Positions 8,790 to 16,740 of a stretch of DNA of 64,000 nt are shown here, piece by piece. Made by a program: the position numbers and the translations under genes. Below the pieces are notes generated by a model. It saw nothing but the letters and a program-made list of their open reading frames with translations, had not been told where the DNA came from and did no database searches. Source of the stretch: WVZH01 sp034430895 (GTDB lineage: Bacteria; Chloroflexota; Anaerolineae; Anaerolineales; E44-bin32); assembly GCA_034430895.1 (NCBI GenBank), contig DAOUDW010000090.1, forward strand, positions 1-64,000. The letters run 5' to 3'. The stretch's first letter is position 1. Each line of letters starts with the position of its first letter.

Positions 8790-10026
8790 CAGGCACCTCG
8801 ACTGTAAAATGAACAACGGTTCCACCGCCAGGTTGGCTTTGCACCTGGATGTTTCCTGCCGCCAATGCGGCTCTTTCCGCCATGCCGCGAATGCCCAGCC
8901 GTTCGCTTACGTTTGGGTCCTCAATATCGAATCCCTCCCCATCGTCAGTGATCGACAAGCACAGGTTCGACCCGTTCTGTGTCAGACGCAGGGTGATCGA
9001 ATTTGCATTGGCGTGTCGTACCACATTCTCCAGCGCTTCCTGCGCGATGCGGTACAGGCTTTGCTCCGTCTGCGAGGGCAGATCGGGAAGACGATCGGGC
9101 AGGTCGACCTCGAGGCTCAACGTACCGCGTTGGGCGATATCCTGGGCGAGGTGGCGCAGGGCGATGCTCAATCCCAGATCCTCCAACTGCTTGGAACGCA
9201 GATCTTTCAACGCTCTTCGTGTTTCCGCCAGGCCCTTGCGGGTGTTGTCGAGCGATTGTCCCAGCATGGCGTGAATTTCGTTCTGCTCTCCAGGGATCAT
9301 GAGTTTAATCGCTTCGAGATTGACGGTTTGGGCGCTGAGTGTGTGTGCCAGCGTGTCGTGCAGTTCTCGCGCCAATCGGTTGCGCTCCCGGCTGGTGGCC
9401 AATTGCTCGGCCGTGCGCGCGTACTGGCTGAGCTTGATGTTGGCATCCAGCAAGGCCTGCCGCTGTACGCGCTGGCTGGTCACCAGGTGGGAGACGATGT
9501 GGCCGACCGTGCCGAAGGCGAAGGCTTGAATGATGGGTACGCCCAGGATAGGCAGGGTTTCGATGTCCACTCTACCCGCCACGCGCACCAGCAACGCCAG
9601 TTCAACGCCTCCGGTGGCAATGGCAAAATACACGACGAAACGTACGGGATACTGCCAGGCCATGATCACCACGGGAACGACGAGGATCGGCAGCAGCAGC
9701 CAGCTGCGCAAGACGATGTCGGGCAGGTTGCTGGCAGTGGGTTCGAAGAGAAAAACCAGATTGCTCAGTATCGGCACGGCGGTCGCCGAGGCCAGGGCGA
9801 GCGGCAGGTAGGCGAAGCGGAGAACGTTTCGCAGCCACGACCAGGAGAGATAGCCGAAGAGCGCCAGACTGGTCGCCAGGTTGAGATAAAGCTGACCCTG
9901 GGATGCAGAAAAGAGCCTGTGCGTGTCGAGTGCGGTGTACACCACAAGACAGGCAAAGTACACCATGGCGATGGCGGTGAAATAACGAAATATCCGCAGC
10001 AATCCGGGTTCCAGACGGTTCATCAT
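8767..10026 (-). CDS. NarL-family sensor histidine kinase
   Basis: 419 residues. The N-terminal half has about five or six membrane segments (for example residues 12-32, 48-65, 72-92, 108-123, 128-147, 158-180) and no large extracellular domain, so it probably senses a membrane-associated signal like LiaS or DesK. The HisKA_3 dimerisation box RNRLARELHDTLAHTL places the phospho-acceptor at His223. The HATPase region has EALENVVRHANA (N box), DDGEGFD (G1) and GIRGMAERA. It partners the downstream response regulator and sits divergent from an ABC exporter. Confidence 0.93.
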   Translation of the reverse strand: MMNRLEPGLLRIFRYFTAIAMVYFACLVVYTALDTHRLFSASQGQLYLNLATSLALFGYLSWSWLRNVLRFAYLPLALASATAVPILSNLVFLFEPTASNLPDIVLRSWLLLPILVVPVVIMAWQYPVRFVVYFAIATGGVELALLVRVAGRVDIETLPILGVPIIQAFAFGTVGHIVSHLVTSQRVQRQALLDANIKLSQYARTAEQLATSRERNRLARELHDTLAHTLSAQTVNLEAIKLMIPGEQNEIHAMLGQSLDNTRKGLAETRRALKDLRSKQLEDLGLSIALRHLAQDIAQRGTLSLEVDLPDRLPDLPSQTEQSLYRIAQEALENVVRHANANSITLRLTQNGSNLCLSITDDGEGFDIEDPNVSERLGIRGMAERAALAAGNIQVQSQPGGGTVVHFTVEVPDGARSDL

Positions 10027-10123
10027 CCACTATATGATAGCACTCCCGTTTTCCGATCCATACATGACACACGTCACGTGCGGGTATGGCGGCCGTCATG
10101 GCGATTCGTGGCGGCCGGTATCT

Positions 10124-10137
10124 CGTCAACATTGACG
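10124..10137. promoter_or_regulatory. Palindrome, candidate response-regulator operator
   Basis: CGTCAACATTGACG is a perfect palindrome (6-bp arms, 2-nt centre) in the 227-nt divergent region between the kinase and the exporter operon. A second, shorter dyad TGACACACGTCA lies at 10065-10076. The position suits control of the exporter by the adjacent regulator. Binding is inferred. Confidence 0.35.
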
Positions 10138-10253
10138 GCAGTCTTTAACATAGGGATCGTGAAGAAGGTAATGAGACTCAATAACGGTTTCGTGTTGGTT
10201 GATTTTGTCGATTTGTGTTGCGGTTTTAATTCATCCGAGAGATCGAGTGCATC

Positions 10254-11216
10254 ATGCAGACCATGATTCAAGTGCAGGGACTCACCAAACGATTCGGCCG
10301 GCGCAAGAAAGCCGCGGTTGCCGATTTCGAGTTGCAGGTGGAGGAGGGGCAGCTTTTCGGGTTGATTGGTCCGGACGGTGCCGGGAAAACGACCGTCCTG
10401 CGTATGTTGTCTACGGTCCTCGAGACCAGTGCTGGCGAAGGAACCGTTGGCGGTTTCGATTTGAAGAAGGAAGTGGAGTGGGTGCGGCGAGTCATCGGAT
10501 ACATGCCGCAGCAGTTCAGTTTATATCCCGATTTGAGCGTGATGGAGAATCTGGTTTTCTTCGCCGATATGAATCAGGTTACTTCCGATAAAAAGCAGGA
10601 TCGCATCGAGAACATGTTGGCCTTTACACGACTGGAACGCTTTAAGGATCGTGCGGCGCATCAATTGTCAGGCGGGATGAAGAAGAAACTGGCACTTGCT
10701 TGCGCCTTGATTCATGATCCGGAAGTTCTGCTTTTAGATGAGCCATCCACGGGAGTCGATCCGGTGTCGCGTCGAGAACTGTGGGTCATACTGGGCGAAG
10801 TCGTGCAGCGCGGGGTTACCTGTGTGGTGACCACGCCGTACATGGATGAAGCCGACCGCTGTCATCAAGTGGGCATCCTCTACGAAGGTCGCCTGATCGC
10901 CACGGGCGCTCCCGAGTCGCTCAAAGCGGAGCTTCCCTTCGCTGTGATCGAAGTCAAAGCGAAACCGCGCAAGACCATGCGCGAGATCGTAGGTGACCTC
11001 GATGAGGTCATCCGCTGGCGTCCCGTGGGAGACCGAATTCGTATGCTTGTCGAAGACGATGACCGTGTCGTCCGGCGGGTGACGAAAGAGCTCGAGTCTT
11101 CACTCAAACGGGATGAGTGCGATCTGCGTTTCCTGCGGCGGGACAAAGTTTCCATGGAAGATGTGTTCGTTCACAAAATTCGAATCCTCAACGGAGTAGG
11201 CGAGACTGATGGATAA
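10254..11216 (+). CDS. ABC exporter ATPase 1 (YbhF N-half-like)
   Basis: 320 residues. Walker A is GPDGAGKTT (about 41-49), Q-loop PQQFSLYPDLSV, a canonical signature LSGGM, and Walker B VLLLDEPSTGVDP with its catalytic Glu. Where the H-loop histidine should be, the sequence reads VVTTPYMDEADRC, with Pro in place of His, a feature I associate with one half of fused YbhF/YhiH proteins. The C-terminal 100 residues form the accessory domain of ABC-2 drug/lipid ATPases. It overlaps the next ATPase gene by 8 nt. The two probably form a heterodimer driving the permease encoded at 12211. Confidence 0.92.
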   Translation: MQTMIQVQGLTKRFGRRKKAAVADFELQVEEGQLFGLIGPDGAGKTTVLRMLSTVLETSAGEGTVGGFDLKKEVEWVRRVIGYMPQQFSLYPDLSVMENLVFFADMNQVTSDKKQDRIENMLAFTRLERFKDRAAHQLSGGMKKKLALACALIHDPEVLLLDEPSTGVDPVSRRELWVILGEVVQRGVTCVVTTPYMDEADRCHQVGILYEGRLIATGAPESLKAELPFAVIEVKAKPRKTMREIVGDLDEVIRWRPVGDRIRMLVEDDDRVVRRVTKELESSLKRDECDLRFLRRDKVSMEDVFVHKIRILNGVGETDG

Positions 11217-12156
11217 AGCAATTGAAACAAGTGAACTCACCAAGCAGTTTGGCGATTTTACCGCCGTCAACCAGGTGGATTTCTACATTCCCGAAGGGGA
11301 GATATTCGGTCTGCTGGGACCCAACGGCGCGGGCAAGACGACGCTGATCCGCATGCTGTGCGGGATCATGCGGCCCACTTCGGGTGAAGGCAGTGTGCTT
11401 GGGTTGGACATCGTGCGGGATGCGGAGGCGATCAAAAAGCGGATCGGCTACATGTCCCAATTGTTCTCTTTGTACAACGATCTGACCATCGTGGAGAACA
11501 TCACCTTCTACGCCTCGATCTACGGTGTACCCAGGGAGATACGCCGCAAGCGCGTGGCGGAGGTGATCGAGATTACGGAATTGGAAGGATTGGAGAACGA
11601 ACTGACGCGTAATCTCTCCGGCGCCTGGCGTCAGCGTTTGGCGTTGGCCTGCGCCATCGCCCATCGACCACCGATGTTGTTCCTCGACGAAGCCACGGCG
11701 GGAGTCGATCCTGTTTCCCGACGAACATTCTGGGACTTGATCTACAACATGGCGGGAGATGGTGTCAGCGTACTGGCCACGACTCACTACATGGACGAAG
11801 CGGATTACTGCAACACGATCGGCATGATGTATCGCGGCCGGCTGATCGCCGTTGCCAGTCCGGACACGCTTAAGGAGCAGCAGCAGGGTACGCTCTACCA
11901 GGTGGATTGCGATCGACCTGCAAGTGCACAAGAAGTGCTGGGGTCATTGCCCGGGGTGGTGGACACATCCTTCCATGGGGCGCTGCTGCACGTCACCGTC
12001 GAATCGAATGGTGGGGTGTCTCGTTTGGAAAAGACGCTCAAGAAGCAAGGCATCGAAGTTCGGAGTATCGAAGACATCCAGCCATCGATCGAAGATGTTT
12101 TCCTCAACCTGGTCGATGAAGAACGAGTTAACGCGCAGTTGGAGCCTGTTGGTTGA
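11209..12156 (+). CDS. ABC exporter ATPase 2 (YbhF C-half-like)
   Basis: 315 residues. Walker A is GPNGAGKTT, Q-loop MSQLFSLYNDLTI, and Walker B LFLDEATAGVDP. The H-loop is intact (LATTHYMDEADYC), but the signature motif is degenerate (LSGAW where LSGGQ is usual). This complements ATPase 1, which has a good signature but no H-loop His. A heterodimer would therefore have one complete and one crippled ATP site. It lies 54 nt before the permease gene in the same operon. Confidence 0.92.
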   Translation: MDKAIETSELTKQFGDFTAVNQVDFYIPEGEIFGLLGPNGAGKTTLIRMLCGIMRPTSGEGSVLGLDIVRDAEAIKKRIGYMSQLFSLYNDLTIVENITFYASIYGVPREIRRKRVAEVIEITELEGLENELTRNLSGAWRQRLALACAIAHRPPMLFLDEATAGVDPVSRRTFWDLIYNMAGDGVSVLATTHYMDEADYCNTIGMMYRGRLIAVASPDTLKEQQQGTLYQVDCDRPASAQEVLGSLPGVVDTSFHGALLHVTVESNGGVSRLEKTLKKQGIEVRSIEDIQPSIEDVFLNLVDEERVNAQLEPVG

Positions 12157-12210
12157 AAACGTTGCCAGTAACTTTCCCTGCTTGAGAAACAGCAGGTCAA
12201 TGCGGAGTGA

Positions 12211-13344
12211 ATGATGGATCGTTTATGGACGGTAGTTAAGAAGGAGTTACTTCATATATGGAGAGATCCTCGTACGTTGGGGTTGATCCTGCTGCTGCCC
12301 GGCATGCTTTTAATCCTGCTTGGATTCGGGATTAATTTTGAGCGCCGCAATATTCCGGCGGCTGTTGCCGATCTTTCGAAAACGGACGTCAGCCGAGAAT
12401 ATATCGAGTACTACACGGCCAGCGGGGATTTCGAGCAGGTCTACGATGTACGCAATGAGGAAGAAATTCTGTCGCTGATCGATCAGGACCTGGTCAATGT
12501 GGGGTTATTGATACCGGAGGATTTCGGCCGCAAGGTAGGAACGGGCGAACCGGCAAGTGTGATGCTCTATGTCAACGGCGCTTCCGATCCTTCAGAGGTG
12601 AGCAGTATCCAACTCAAATTAAACGCCATCAGCCAGATGGCGGCGCAGGAGATTCTCATCGATCGCATTGAATCCACACCGGCTGCATCGAGTTTACAGC
12701 TTCCCATCAATGCATCCTCACTGACGCTCTACAATCCCGACGGCATATCCTACCTCTTCATGATCCCAGGTTTGATTCCCATTCTGCTGCAGGTGCAGGC
12801 GCTGATTCTCTCGGCGCTGGCGATCGTGAAGGAGCGTGAACAGGGAACGATGGAGCAATTGATCGTCACACCGATCAAATCCTGGGAGTTGATGTTGGGA
12901 AAACTCATTCCCTATTTGCTCGTCAGCATACTCAACCTCTTTGCCTTGTTGTGGCTGGGCGATCTCCTTTTCAATGTCGAAATCGTGGGCAATCTATGGG
13001 AGTTGGTCGGTTTGAGTATGATTTTCATCGTCGGATCGTTGGGGATGGGCGTCCTGATTTCCAATCTCTCCCGGACGCAGATGCAGGCGATTTACATGGC
13101 GATTTTCATCGTTCTCATTCCTGCCATCATTTTATCTGGCTTGTTGTTTTCCCGCGGCAATATGCCCATCGTTACGTACATCTACAGCGAATTGCTGCCC
13201 GTTACACACTATCTTGAGATCACGCGCGGCATTATGCTGCGGGGTGTTTCCGCTGCCACGCTGTGGTCTTCCACCATTCCACTAATCTTGCTCAGCGTCA
13301 TCTATTTCATCAGCAGTGTTTTCACGTTCCGAAAACGAATATGA
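12211..13344 (+). CDS. ABC-2 type permease
   Basis: 377 residues. One membrane segment near 25-45 (GLILLLPGMLLILLGFG) is followed by a large outward domain of about 130 residues, then five or six membrane segments from about 178 (LFMIPGLIPILLQVQALILSALAIV) to the C-terminus. The cytoplasmic loop KEREQGTMEQLIVTPIKSWELMLGK is the standard coupling region of this family (YbhS/YbhR, DrrB-like). Only one permease gene is present, so it probably works as a homodimer with the two preceding ATPases. The substrate is unknown: drug, lipid or peptide. Confidence 0.9.
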   Translation: MMDRLWTVVKKELLHIWRDPRTLGLILLLPGMLLILLGFGINFERRNIPAAVADLSKTDVSREYIEYYTASGDFEQVYDVRNEEEILSLIDQDLVNVGLLIPEDFGRKVGTGEPASVMLYVNGASDPSEVSSIQLKLNAISQMAAQEILIDRIESTPAASSLQLPINASSLTLYNPDGISYLFMIPGLIPILLQVQALILSALAIVKEREQGTMEQLIVTPIKSWELMLGKLIPYLLVSILNLFALLWLGDLLFNVEIVGNLWELVGLSMIFIVGSLGMGVLISNLSRTQMQAIYMAIFIVLIPAIILSGLLFSRGNMPIVTYIYSELLPVTHYLEITRGIMLRGVSAATLWSSTIPLILLSVIYFISSVFTFRKRI

Positions 13345-13384
13345 TGAAGGTTTCTACTGAGCGTTGTTAAACAGGAGTATCCGA

Positions 13385-14719
13385 ATGAACCGAAAAATAA
13401 ACATGACATTTCTACTTGGCCTCGCTTTGATCCTCGTCAGCGGATGCAGTAGCCTCAACGGCGAAGAAGCTGCAGTCATCGAGGCGACGGGAACGATTGC
13501 TGCAGACGACATCGCCATCGCATCCGAAATAGGCGGAGTGGTCGCCGAGGTTTTCGTCAAGGAGGGTGATTCCGTCGAAGCGGGCGATCTGCTTCTCCGT
13601 GTAGACGATCAACTGCTTCAAGCACAGTACGATCAGGCTTCGTCGGCTTTGCAGACGGCCAACGCAGCGGTTGATGTGGCAAAATCTCAACGTGACCAGG
13701 CCGAAGCCCAATATAATCTAGCGCTTCAAGCTGCCAGATTGCAGGATATGGAAAGCCGCTCGGCGTATTGGCTGCAGGGGTTGACCGGCGAGTCAGATTT
13801 GCCCGTTTGGTATTTCGAAAAGGATGAACGTATCCAGGCGCTGGAGGCAGAGGTGGCCGCGGCGGAAGCTGCGTTGGAGAGGGAATTAGACAATCTCGAA
13901 AATGAGCTTGCGGACGTGAGTCGGGGTGATTTCGTGGCTGCGGAAGCGCGGCTTGCGCAAGCAGAGAGTGCCATCGAAATCGCAGCCCTGACCCGTGATC
14001 AAGCCTATGCCGCCATGGATAACCGGGAACTGCGGGATGCGGCGGATGAAGCTTACGATGCTGCTTCGGCCGAACTTGAATCCGCGCAGCAGGAATATGA
14101 GAGCCTGTTGAGTACCAGCGAGGCGGAAACGATCCTCGAGGCTCGAGCGGAAGTTGCTGTGGCACGTGAAAGACTCAGCCGCGGTCGTGAGGCGTTGGAA
14201 TTCCTTAGAAGTGGGGAGCAATCTTTACAAGTTGCTGCAGCAGAGGCCGGACTGCAGGCGGCTGAAACCGGTATCACACAGGCCGAGGCTGGCGTACAGC
14301 AGGCGGAAGATGCCCTGGCGTTGCTGTCAATTCAATTGGAGAAGGTTGATGTGCATGCATCTTCGGACGGTGTGGTTTTGGTACGCAATCTCGAAGTCGG
14401 TGAGCTTATCTCTCCAGGAGGAACGGTCATGCGCCTCGGTCGTTTGGATGAAGTGCGCTTGACGGTTTACATTCCTGAGGATCAGTATGGCCGGATTCAG
14501 CTTGGCCAGGAAGTCCTGATTAAATCCGATTCATTCTCGTCCTACGTCTTCAATGGCGAGGTGGACCATATCGCCGAAGAGGCTGAATTTACCCCTCGGA
14601 ACGTGCAGACGGTTGACGGCCGGAAAACGACGGTGTTCGCCATCGATATCACCGTCCCGAATATGGAGGGGAAATTGAAGCCCGGCATGCCCGTGGATGT
14701 GACTTTCGTGGAAGAATAA
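13385..14719 (+). CDS. HlyD-family membrane fusion lipoprotein
   Basis: 444 residues from the ATG at 13385, chosen for the CAGGAG 8 nt upstream and the signal peptide that begins there, ending in a lipobox (LVSGC). The biotinyl/lipoyl-like half at about 40-75 (GVVAEVFVKEGDSVEAGDLLLRVD) is followed by a long Ala/Glu-rich coiled coil (about 80-310), then the second lipoyl half (VHASSDGVVLVRNLEVGELISPGG) and a beta-barrel. This is the adaptor subunit of ABC exporters such as YbhG. It closes the operon of two ATPases and a permease. Confidence 0.92.
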   Translation: MNRKINMTFLLGLALILVSGCSSLNGEEAAVIEATGTIAADDIAIASEIGGVVAEVFVKEGDSVEAGDLLLRVDDQLLQAQYDQASSALQTANAAVDVAKSQRDQAEAQYNLALQAARLQDMESRSAYWLQGLTGESDLPVWYFEKDERIQALEAEVAAAEAALERELDNLENELADVSRGDFVAAEARLAQAESAIEIAALTRDQAYAAMDNRELRDAADEAYDAASAELESAQQEYESLLSTSEAETILEARAEVAVARERLSRGREALEFLRSGEQSLQVAAAEAGLQAAETGITQAEAGVQQAEDALALLSIQLEKVDVHASSDGVVLVRNLEVGELISPGGTVMRLGRLDEVRLTVYIPEDQYGRIQLGQEVLIKSDSFSSYVFNGEVDHIAEEAEFTPRNVQTVDGRKTTVFAIDITVPNMEGKLKPGMPVDVTFVEE

Positions 14720-14739
14720 TACCGACTTGTGTAATGTGC

Positions 14740-14771
14740 TGTAGGGGCGACCCCCTGTGATCGCCCCTACA
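14740..14771. terminator. Perfect inverted repeat between convergent genes
   Basis: TGTAGGGGCGA (14740-14750) and TCGCCCCTACA (14761-14771) enclose a 10-nt loop. It lies between the convergent exporter operon and cysE and could end transcription from both sides. The GTAGGGGCG arm also resembles a widespread dispersed palindrome, and GCCCCTAC recurs at 14784-14791. Confidence 0.55.
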
Positions 14772-14791
14772 AATTCATTTTATGCCCCTAC

Positions 14792-15457
14792 CTATTGGAT
14801 CGCTTCGTCGCTGGACTGCAGTCGCTGGATGGTTTTCTCCAACTGATCGATTCGCTCTGTGAGCGCCTGCAGCCGTTCCATCGTGGGATCGGGAAGCCGG
14901 TCGTGATGCAGGTCTTCGAGACCCGTCTCGGGTGGCTGTGCGCCATTTCGGCCGCGTACTCTGCCGGGGACACCAACCACGACGGAGTCGGGTGGTATGT
15001 CCTTGACTACGACCGAGTTGGCGCCGATGCGGCTGTGAGCTCCGATGCGGATCGGCCCCAGGATTTGCGCTCCCGCGCCGATGACAACATGGTCTTCCAG
15101 TGTAGGGTGGCGCTTTGTCTTTTCAGAGTTAACGCCGCCAAGCGTGACATTGTGATACATGGTCACGCAGCAGCCGATCTCGGAGGTTTCCCCGATCACC
15201 GTGCCCATGCCGTGATCGATGAAGAAACCGGGGCCGATGGTCGCAGCGGGGTGGATTTCGATACCGGTCAGCCAGCGGTTGATATGGCTGAGCACCCGCG
15301 CGATGAGCTTCAAGCGTATGCGCCACAACCAGTGCGCCAGACGGTGCATCCAGATGGCGTGAAATCCGGGATAAAGGAGGACGACCTCCAGGGCGTTGCG
15401 GGCTGCGGGATCGCGCTCTCGCGCTGCACGTATGTCCTCTCGAAGTAGTTTAAACAT
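14792..15457 (-). CDS. cysE: Serine O-acetyltransferase
   Basis: 221 residues from the ATG at 15457, chosen because GGAGA lies 8-9 nt upstream; an in-frame GTG at 15481 overlaps the cysK stop. It transfers acetyl from acetyl-CoA to L-serine, giving O-acetylserine for CysK. The short serine-acetyltransferase helical domain is followed by left-handed beta-helix hexapeptides: GPGFFIDHGMGTVIGE, then MYHNVTLGG, HPTLEDHVVIGAGAQILG and GANSVVVKDIP. The catalytic DH pair is in FIDHGMG. The C-terminus has extra charged helix residues. It is cotranscribed with cysK. Confidence 0.95.
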   Translation of the reverse strand: MFKLLREDIRAARERDPAARNALEVVLLYPGFHAIWMHRLAHWLWRIRLKLIARVLSHINRWLTGIEIHPAATIGPGFFIDHGMGTVIGETSEIGCCVTMYHNVTLGGVNSEKTKRHPTLEDHVVIGAGAQILGPIRIGAHSRIGANSVVVKDIPPDSVVVGVPGRVRGRNGAQPPETGLEDLHHDRLPDPTMERLQALTERIDQLEKTIQRLQSSDEAIQ

Positions 15458-15477
15458 GATGTTTCTCCATAGGAACA

Positions 15478-16413
15478 TCACTCTCGCAAATGCGCAAAGA
15501 GTGGTGTGCTCAAGTACCGTTCACCATAGGAGGGAATGATGGCAACGATCCGTTTTCCGGCGTTTTCCGGGCGAGAAGCAATTTGCACTGCGGCGTGTAC
15601 TGCCGCTCCCGAGCTGATGCCCACCAGGATACCCTCTTCCTGCGGCAAGCGTCTGGCCATGGCGAAAGCCTCTTCGTTCGACACCGTCATGATCTCGTCG
15701 ATCAATTCCGTATCCAGCACTTCGGGCACGAAGCCGGCGCCGATGCCCTGAATCTTGTGGGGCCCCGGTTCGCCGCCGGAGAGCACCGCGGAACCCTCTG
15801 GTTCCACAGCGACGATGCGGATCTCGGGATTGCGTTCCTTCAACACCTGGCCGGTTCCGGTGATCGTGCCGCCGGTGCCGACGCCGGAGACGAAGATGTC
15901 GATCTCCCCTTCGGTGTCGCGCCAGATCTCTTCGGCCGTCGTCTGGCGATGGATCTCCGGGTTGGCTGGATTTTCAAATTGCTGTGGAATGAAGTAGCGT
16001 TCATCCGCGGCAGCCAGTTCCTCGGCTTTGCTAATGGCGCCTTGCATGCCTTCTGATCCGGGGGTCAGGATTAAATCCGCACCGAATACTCTAAACAGCA
16101 TGCGGCGCTCCATGCTCATCGAGTCTGGCATCACCAGGGCGCAGCGATAACCTTTTGCGGCGGCGACCATGGCCAATCCGATCCCTGTGTTTCCGCTTGT
16201 AGGCTCGAGGATGATCGTATGTGCATCGATTTTTCCCGCTTTCTCCGCAGTAAGGATCATATTCAGGGCGATGCGGTCCTTTACACTCGAACCTGGATTC
16301 TGGAACTCTACTTTCACTAGAACTTCGGCATCAACGCCTTGAGTCACTTTATGCAAGCGTACCAATGGTGTGTTGCCGATCAGTTCTGTGATATTGTCTG
16401 CAATCCTGGCCAT
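15478..16413 (-). CDS. cysK: Cysteine synthase A (O-acetylserine sulfhydrylase)
   Basis: 311 residues. It is a PLP enzyme making L-cysteine from O-acetylserine and sulfide. ELIGNTPLVRL opens the protein. The PLP lysine is in NPGSSVKDRIA, and the substrate loop is EPTSGNTGIGLA. GTGGTITGTGQ binds the cofactor phosphate, and GISSGAAV lies near the end. The length is normal. It is the first gene of the cysK-cysE unit and lies behind a 5' leader with a Cys-containing peptide and terminator (16438-16733), suggesting attenuation by charged tRNA-Cys. Confidence 0.96.
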   Translation of the reverse strand: MARIADNITELIGNTPLVRLHKVTQGVDAEVLVKVEFQNPGSSVKDRIALNMILTAEKAGKIDAHTIILEPTSGNTGIGLAMVAAAKGYRCALVMPDSMSMERRMLFRVFGADLILTPGSEGMQGAISKAEELAAADERYFIPQQFENPANPEIHRQTTAEEIWRDTEGEIDIFVSGVGTGGTITGTGQVLKERNPEIRIVAVEPEGSAVLSGGEPGPHKIQGIGAGFVPEVLDTELIDEIMTVSNEEAFAMARRLPQEEGILVGISSGAAVHAAVQIASRPENAGKRIVAIIPSYGERYLSTPLFAHLRE

Positions 16414-16437
16414 CTACTTTTCTCCCATTACATCTCT

Positions 16438-16478
16438 AAAAAACAAAGACTCATCTTGGAATGACGCCCGATGAGTCT
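16438..16478 (-). terminator. cysK leader terminator
   Basis: On the minus strand AGACTCATC (16478-16470) pairs with GATGAGTCT (16455-16447), followed by TTTGTTTTTT. It lies 34 nt before the cysK start, after the Cys leader peptide, so it should stop transcription unless an alternative fold forms. An upstream GATGAG at about 16564-16569 can pair with the CTCATC of the terminator arm. Confidence 0.8.
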
Positions 16479-16548
16479 CACGTTTTGTTTTTGCGAATAT
16501 GCGAAGTAGTTTAGCAGGTCACCAACGCATAATCGATTTGTAATACAG

Positions 16549-16665
16549 AACTACCCTGTGATCCTCATCACTCGGTCTTTTGAGTAGCAGGCAAGTCCGG
16601 CGGGTCACCGGTACACTGCCTGCTAAAGACAGGAGCAGATATGAGGGATCAGGTTCAGGGTAGTT
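16549..16665 (-). promoter_or_regulatory. Long paired leader RNA around Cys peptide
   Basis: A perfect 10-bp stem joins AACTACCCTG, within the peptide coding region at 16665-16656, to CAGGGTAGTT at 16558-16549. Next inside, TGATCCCTCAT pairs with ATGAGGATCA (one bulge), and AGCAGGCA pairs with TGCCTGCT. A possible loop pairing GTCTTT/AAAGAC adds a pseudoknot. A ribosome stalled at the Cys codons would break the outer stems and free ATGAG to pair with the terminator arm. Confidence 0.65.
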
Positions 16666-16676
16666 ATTTTATTCAT
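16623..16676 (-). CDS. Cysteine leader peptide
   Basis: 17 codons reading MNKITTLNLIPHICSCL, then stop. Two Cys codons (TGC, TGT) separated by Ser lie at residues 14 and 16, next to the stop. It follows a consensus promoter and precedes a long alternative-pairing region and a terminator upstream of cysK. The role as a control peptide for attenuation is inferred from this order. There is no strong ribosome site; a GAGGAA lies further upstream. Confidence 0.7.
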   Translation of the reverse strand: MNKITTLNLIPHICSCL

Positions 16677-16704
16677 AATCCTATTATCTAGTTCCTCGTT
16701 TGCA

Positions 16705-16733
16705 ATTATACCTAATTGGGTCTGAATTGTCAA
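16705..16733 (-). promoter_or_regulatory. cysK promoter, perfect consensus
   Basis: TTGACA (16733-16728), a 17-nt spacer and TATAAT (16710-16705) on the minus strand match the sigma-70 consensus at all 12 positions. The start of transcription is expected about 20 nt before the Cys leader peptide. Confidence 0.85.
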
Positions 16734-16740
16734 ATGCAGC

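Noticed and set aside
8755..10266. Long open frame (503 codons) on the plus strand
   Set aside because: It lies wholly antisense to the histidine kinase and regulator, whose motifs are intact. The translated product is Gln/Arg/His-rich with no family pattern, a GC-rich antisense artefact.
14795..16056. Plus-strand frames opposite cysE and cysK
   Set aside because: They mirror well-conserved minus-strand genes and have no ribosome sites or motifs.
16414..16740. SAM riboswitch or T-box upstream of cysK
   Set aside because: No SAM-aptamer core and no convincing T-box sequence with tRNA-pairing bulge. The Cys codon peptide plus terminator is the simpler reading.
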